Assembly (NCBI RefSeq): GCF_014696875.1
Contig: NZ_JACJQV010000081.1
Coordinates: 1 to 48,454, forward strand
DNA: 48,454 nt
Source: Microcystis wesenbergii FACHB-1317
GTDB taxonomy: Bacteria; Cyanobacteriota; Cyanobacteriia; Cyanobacteriales; Microcystaceae
Reading direction: 5' to 3'
Shown: positions 44,550 to 48,454 of the stretch, one piece after another
How positions within the stretch are numbered: position 1 is the stretch's first letter
Layout of the letters: every line of letters starts with the position of its first letter
Position numbers and translations under genes: made by a program
The notes under the pieces: generated by a model
Told to the model about the DNA's origin: nothing
Databases searched by the model: none
Seen by the model: only the letters and a program-made list of their open reading frames with translations

Positions 44550-45869
44550 ATGGTCGTCAGTCGTGATAAGGCTCCCACGGCACAGGAAACGTTTATGCAA
44601 ATGGCACAGGCGGCCGGTTTACGCGGTCGCTTGTTGATTACATTGGGTTTACTGATTCTGCTCCGTTTTGGGATGTTTGTACCGATACCCGGTTTAGATC
44701 GGGCAAGATTAGCAGAAATTATTCAAGGTAACGCCGCTTTGGGAATCCTTGACCTGTTCACCGGGGGAGGATTATCGACGTTGGGGATTTTTGCCCTCGG
44801 CATTCTTCCCTATATCAACGCCTCAATTATCGTGCAACTGCTCACCGCTGCCCTTCCTTCTTTGGAAGATTTACAGAAAAATGAAGGAGAGGCAGGACGG
44901 CGAAAAATTGCCCAAATTACCCGTTATGTTGCCTTTGGTTGGGCAATTATTCAAAGTATCGGTATTACTCTCGGTTTATTGGTGGCTAACGGCGTTGTGG
45001 CCGGAACTTTACCCTCGATCGCCGCTACGGTTCTCGCTTTAGTGGCCGGTTCTATGTTCGTGATGTGGATTTCGGAACTGATCACAGAACGCGGTCTGGG
45101 AAATGGAGCATCTTTGCTGATTTTTGTCAACATTGTTGCCGTTTTACCGAAAACCCTCGGTGATACGATTACTTTTGCTCAACAGGGTGGCCGACAAGCG
45201 ATCGCTCAAGTGGTGATTCTCTTGCTGGTTTTCTTGGTGATGATTATCGGCATTGTTTTTGTTCAGGAGGGAACCCGTCGGATTCCGATTGTTTCTGCCC
45301 GTCGTCAGGTGGGTCGTCGTCTCTATCGGGAAAGAACCAGTTATCTACCCCTACGACTCAATCAAGGGGGCGTGATGCCGATTATTTTCGCCTCGGCAGT
45401 GTTGGTCTTACCTTTCCAATTGGTGCAAGCTTTACCTACGGATAACCCCGTCGGTCAGGTTTTAGTTCAGTTGGTTAATGCCCTGCGTCCCGATAGTTGG
45501 GGTTATGTGGCTTTTTATAGCTTACTAATTCTCGGTTTTAGTTTCTTCTACGCTTCCCTGATCGTTAATCCCAAGGATATGTCCCAAAACCTGAAAAAAA
45601 TGGGAACCAGTATTCCGGGGATTCGTCCCGGGACCGCTACTACTAATTATCTGGAAGGGGTGCTGAATCGTCTCACCGTTTTGGGCGCTCTCTTTTTAAG
45701 TTTGGTGGCTACCGTGCCGACTTTGGTAGAAAGCGCCACCGGTGTCACCACTTTTCGCGGTTTGGGGGCAACTTCCCTGTTAATTCTGGTGGGGGTGGCG
45801 ATCGATACGGCGAAACAAATTCAAACCTATGTCATGTCTCAACGCTATGAGGACATGATTAAAAAGTAG
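44550..45869 (+). CDS. secY: Preprotein translocase subunit SecY
   Basis: SecY is the channel subunit of the Sec translocon in the cytoplasmic and thylakoid membranes. The 439-residue protein has about 10 membrane helices. Diagnostic parts are FGMFVPIPGLDRARLAEI, LGIFALGILPYINASIIVQL, WISELITERGLGNGASLLIF and the cytoplasmic loop VQEGTRRIPIVSARRQVGRR. ATG at 44550 behind a weak AGAGGTAAC site. It is separated from rplO by a repeat block, so it may have partly independent expression. Confidence 0.98.
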   Translation: MVVSRDKAPTAQETFMQMAQAAGLRGRLLITLGLLILLRFGMFVPIPGLDRARLAEIIQGNAALGILDLFTGGGLSTLGIFALGILPYINASIIVQLLTAALPSLEDLQKNEGEAGRRKIAQITRYVAFGWAIIQSIGITLGLLVANGVVAGTLPSIAATVLALVAGSMFVMWISELITERGLGNGASLLIFVNIVAVLPKTLGDTITFAQQGGRQAIAQVVILLLVFLVMIIGIVFVQEGTRRIPIVSARRQVGRRLYRERTSYLPLRLNQGGVMPIIFASAVLVLPFQLVQALPTDNPVGQVLVQLVNALRPDSWGYVAFYSLLILGFSFFYASLIVNPKDMSQNLKKMGTSIPGIRPGTATTNYLEGVLNRLTVLGALFLSLVATVPTLVESATGVTTFRGLGATSLLILVGVAIDTAKQIQTYVMSQRYEDMIKK

Positions 45870-45939
45870 TTAGATAGTCAGCCAGTGACCTTTTAGCGGT
45901 TACTGGTTATTTTTACCCTTAAAACCCTATATTTAATCC

Positions 45940-46506
45940 ATGAGCAAACGGATCGGTGTGATATTTTTGGGACCGCCCGGATCGGGAAAAGGGACCCAAG
46001 CGGCAAAATTAGCGGAATCTCTGACGATTCCCCATATTTCTACTGGTGAAATTTTACGTCAAGCAATTACAGAGAAGACAGAACTTGGTCAGCAAGCACA
46101 AGCTTATGTGGAAAAGGGGGAATTAGTCCCCGATGAGTTGTTATTGGGTTTAATTCAGGAACGTTTAAAACAGCCTGACAGTGCTAAGGGTTGGATTCTT
46201 GATGGTTTTCCCCGCACGGTGGCACAGGCGAGCTTTTTAGACGCATTACTGGAAGAATTGGCCGATAGTTACACATTTGTGCTTAATTTGGCTGTACCAG
46301 ATACGGTCTTAATTGAGCGTCTTATGCAACGGGGTCGTCAAGATGATACTCAAGAAACGATCGCCCGTCGCCTACAGGTTTATATCGACCAAACTGCCCC
46401 CGTTTTAGATTATTACGGTCAAAAAGGGACTCTTAACCATATCGACGGTAATCAACCGATGGACGCGGTTACTGCCGCTCTAACAGCAGTTGTCACTCCT
46501 GGGTAA
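45940..46506 (+). CDS. adk: Adenylate kinase
   Basis: Adk catalyses ATP + AMP = 2 ADP. The 188-residue protein has the P-loop FLGPPGSGKGTQAAKL, the AMP-binding ISTGEILRQAI, and ILDGFPRTVAQASFLDALL. The LID domain is the short form (the segment after MQRGRQDDTQET lacks the Cys-4 zinc insert). ATG at 45940, 70 bp after secY. The typical next genes of this cluster (infA, rpmJ, rpsM, rpsK, rpoA, rplQ) do not follow. Confidence 0.97.
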   Translation: MSKRIGVIFLGPPGSGKGTQAAKLAESLTIPHISTGEILRQAITEKTELGQQAQAYVEKGELVPDELLLGLIQERLKQPDSAKGWILDGFPRTVAQASFLDALLEELADSYTFVLNLAVPDTVLIERLMQRGRQDDTQETIARRLQVYIDQTAPVLDYYGQKGTLNHIDGNQPMDAVTAALTAVVTPG

Positions 46507-46549
46507 AGTTTCCCTCATTCAGTCATCAGTGATCAGTCATCAGTGATCA

Positions 46550-46614
46550 GTAGGTTGGGTTGAAGCATGAAACCCAACGCCCGATTATGTTACGCTACCG
46601 CTAACCCATCCTAC
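46550..46614. mobile_element. 65-bp MITE/REP-like element
   Basis: GTAGGTTGGGTT (46550-46561) is matched by AACCCATCCTAC (46603-46614) with one mismatch. Elements with GTAGGTTGGGTT ends are widespread in cyanobacteria. CAGTCATCAGTGAT units at 46520-46549 precede it. Confidence 0.6.
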
Positions 46615-46636
46615 AAATAATTGTGCCTCCCTACTT

Positions 46637-46762
46637 ATACTAAATCCGGTTATTAAAAACTGATTATTTATTCCCTCTTTTGCCTCTTGCATGAGTGCCT
46701 GAGTAGAAAACGGGTTTCTCGGAGAAACCCGTTTTCTGTGCGTTACTCAACGGATTTAGTAT
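46637..46762. mobile_element. 126-bp MITE with internal 33-bp palindrome
   Basis: Perfect 12-bp inverted ends ATACTAAATCCG (46637-46648) and CGGATTTAGTAT (46751-46762). Inside, 46705-46720 (AGAAAACGGGTTTCTC) pairs perfectly with 46722-46737 around a single base. No coding capacity. The outer arms and the palindrome make a classic non-autonomous element. Confidence 0.7.
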
Positions 46763-46798
46763 TATAAGTTTTTTATATCAAACAAGCTTTAATAGTTA

Positions 46799-47122
46799 AG
46801 CATATTAAAATTTACATTTCGCAATATTTATCTTTTCTTAAGGATTTATTGAAAAAAATTCTCATTTGTTTACGAGTTTGCAATACTTCCAGCGATTATG
46901 GTATAATTTCGCAGTATGAAATGATGGGATGTTCTGTGCTTTTTAGGGTTTTAGCTATCTGTTGATCCTGAAAACCCTTGCTAAATCTACACTCACCTAT
47001 TCAGCAACAGCAACAACTGGCAGTTAAAGAGCCTTTTTTAAGCCAACCCGTTGATCAATTAATTGTGTAGTTTTGTTGCAAAGAGAAAGTTTTTTTGACA
47101 AAAAGAACAAAGTGTGCTGCCA
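46799..47122 (+). promoter_or_regulatory. Duplicated intergenic module, copy B, with promoter
   Basis: The inverted copy of 4683-4980. TTGCAA (46878-46883), 18 bp and TATAAT (46902-46907) form a very good promoter directed to the right. The RNA would begin near 46914 with GTGCTTTTTAGGGTTTTAGC, can fold an AGGGTTTT/AAAACCCT hairpin (46945-46952 with 46971-46978), and would run to about 47120, just before the end of the convergent methyltransferase gene. No protein frame is evident. Confidence 0.55.
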
Positions 47123-47128
47123 CTGGAT

Positions 47129-48280
47129 TTAAAATAAACTCAATTGTCCTTCTTGTTTTAAGCGCCAGTTATCATCACCAACTCTCTGGGCAATATCTTC
47201 GAGGACGCTTAGAATCGTCTGATTTTCGGGAGTTGTGCCATTTTTTAACAGAGGTAATATATTAAAAACAATATCATCAAAACTAGAGCTTTTATTATCT
47301 CTTTCCATCCTTCTCAAATAGCTAATCAAATAGTATTTAATTCTCAATTTAACATCGATTTTTGACTTAAACTTACTGTCTTTTTTGATGGTATATAATT
47401 CAGTCTTTTCCTCATAATCAAAATTATCTAACAAAATTGGAGTCAAGTCTGAATACTCCTTTGCTAGTAAATCTAAAAACCCTAATTCCAAACCTTTAAT
47501 AATCAATTCATCGTTAATTTGTTCTAGGGTTGCCCCATCATTTTTAGCAATAATTCCTTCAACAGTTTGCATGACAATCTCGGTTATATCCATGCCTAAG
47601 TTAGCTTTCATTACTGCTTTAGGAGTGGGAACTTTCCGAAAATTAATAATTAACTGTCCTGATAAAACTGTAAAGGGATTTTGCCGCTTTTTAAAGCTAG
47701 TTTGGCCATTTTTTTGTGGCACTGCTCCCACATACTCAAATCCGCAACTTTCTGCGGTATCTAAAATTAAATGCCAAAACTCAGGATCTTTGTGAGCAAA
47801 GACAAAGGATAACCATCGCTCAAATTTCAAAACCCGATACATTTCTCGAATACTTTGGGCAATTAATTGATTATATTCCTGTTTACTTTTTTGGATTGTT
47901 CCACCTTCAATAGCTTCTAATTGATAGTCTTTTTCTGTCACTTCTAAATCTAACCAAGCATTCCACATTATTGATAAATCTAAGTAGGTAATTTTCTTTC
48001 CGTAGGGAGGATCGGTATAAATATAATCAACGCTTTCATTTTCAATAAAACTTAAGTCTGTCGCTGTTCCTTTAACAATTTTAGCCCGGTTGATGGTGTT
48101 TTTATTAATAAAATAATTCATCTCCTTTTTAGCGGCAACTATCTTTTTTAGTCTCAATTCAAAGTAAGTGAAAATATCAATTTCTACAGGTTGAGGTGCT
48201 ATGCGATAACGGTAATATTGAAAAACTGAAGCATTTCCCTGTCCAGTTGCAGGTCTTTGATTAGAACTCTTGCAAATTAA
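47129..48280 (-). pseudogene. 5'-truncated DNA (adenine/cytosine-N4) methyltransferase
   Basis: The C-terminal part of a DUF1156-like or related large DNA methyltransferase. The catalytic DPPY motif is in YIYTDPPYGKKITYLDLS; AKIVKGTATDLSFI precedes it and MWNAWLDL follows. The frame can be read from a TTG at 48157, but 41 further in-frame codons (48158-48280, including SNQRPATGQGNASVF and QYYRYRIAPQPVEI) belong to the same protein and lack any start. A TAA lies just upstream (48281-48283), and beyond it no frame continues. The N-terminus with the SAM-binding motif I appears lost, so activity is doubtful. Confidence 0.7.
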
Positions 48281-48300
48281 TTATATGTTATAATGATGGG

Positions 48301-48330
48301 TTAACTAATTTTTTGGGGAAAATTAGTTAA
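48301..48330. repeat. 12-bp perfect inverted repeat beyond the methyltransferase remnant
   Basis: TTAACTAATTTT (48301-48312), loop TTGGGG, AAAATTAGTTAA (48319-48330). It is close to the breakpoint of the truncated gene and may mark a mobile-element end. The remaining AT-rich sequence to 48454 holds nothing I can call. Confidence 0.55.
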
Positions 48331-48454
48331 TCAGTACATTTGTCCTGAATGAAAACTTGAAGTTTAACTTTTAACTCAAAACTCTTTAGAGCTGCTTTAA
48401 TTTGGTTATCAAAACCTCTTTATTTAAGCGGCACAAACTATCTCAATTATAAAA

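Overview
The window looks like chromosome from a unicellular bloom-forming cyanobacterium, most probably Microcystis or a close relative. Cyanobacterial markers are psb27, psaD, hemJ, a sigG-type sigma factor with its anti-sigma partner, futB, glnB, DUF3727 and DUF4079 genes, and the order psaD-trpE. The octamer GCGATCGC (HIP1-like) recurs. Gaps between genes are AT-rich and filled with heptamer tandem repeats, small inverted-repeat elements and decayed transposon pieces, a style typical of Microcystis. The genus call is inference.

Layout. 1-9.1 kb: a Uma2-family nuclease gene, a decayed gene, psb27, mutS2, then on the minus strand an RND efflux pump and an NlpC/P60 peptidase. 9.5-17.5 kb: an LCP-family protein, a secreted pentapeptide-repeat protein, trpG, an exported metallo-beta-lactamase-fold protein, futB, psaD and trpE. 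17.6-28 kb: a pilin-like protein, gloA, a CYTH protein, nusB, an SF2 helicase, hemJ, sigG with its anti-sigma gene, ackA, trxA and dprA. 28-34.5 kb: an IS200/IS605 tnpB remnant, yebC, znuB, a DUF3727 protein, surE, tRNA-Arg(CCG), a phosphoribosyltransferase, a DUF4079 membrane protein and glnB.

34.7-46.5 kb is the S10-spc ribosomal protein cluster: rplC-rplD-rplW-rplB-rpsS-rplV-rpsC-rplP-rpmC-rpsQ-rplN-rplX-rplE-rpsH-rplF-rplR-rpsE-rplO-secY-adk. It is led by a good sigma-70 promoter and a roughly 310-nt leader. The cluster stops after adk; the usual infA-rpmJ-rpsM-rpsK-rpoA-rplQ continuation is absent here. Beyond it lie two small inverted-repeat elements, a duplicated intergenic module and a 5'-truncated DNA methyltransferase gene.

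No complete new multi-gene system is visible. The unexplained signal is between the genes: (i) a module of about 300 bp present twice in opposite orientation (4.68-4.98 kb and 46.80-47.12 kb), each with a matching promoter and no gene behind it; (ii) several dispersed repeat families, some abutting start or stop codons; (iii) heptamer arrays that fill the ribosome-binding region of rplV and rplF; (iv) a possible terminator/pseudoknot switch before secY; and (v) a hairpin covering the sigG ribosome-binding site.
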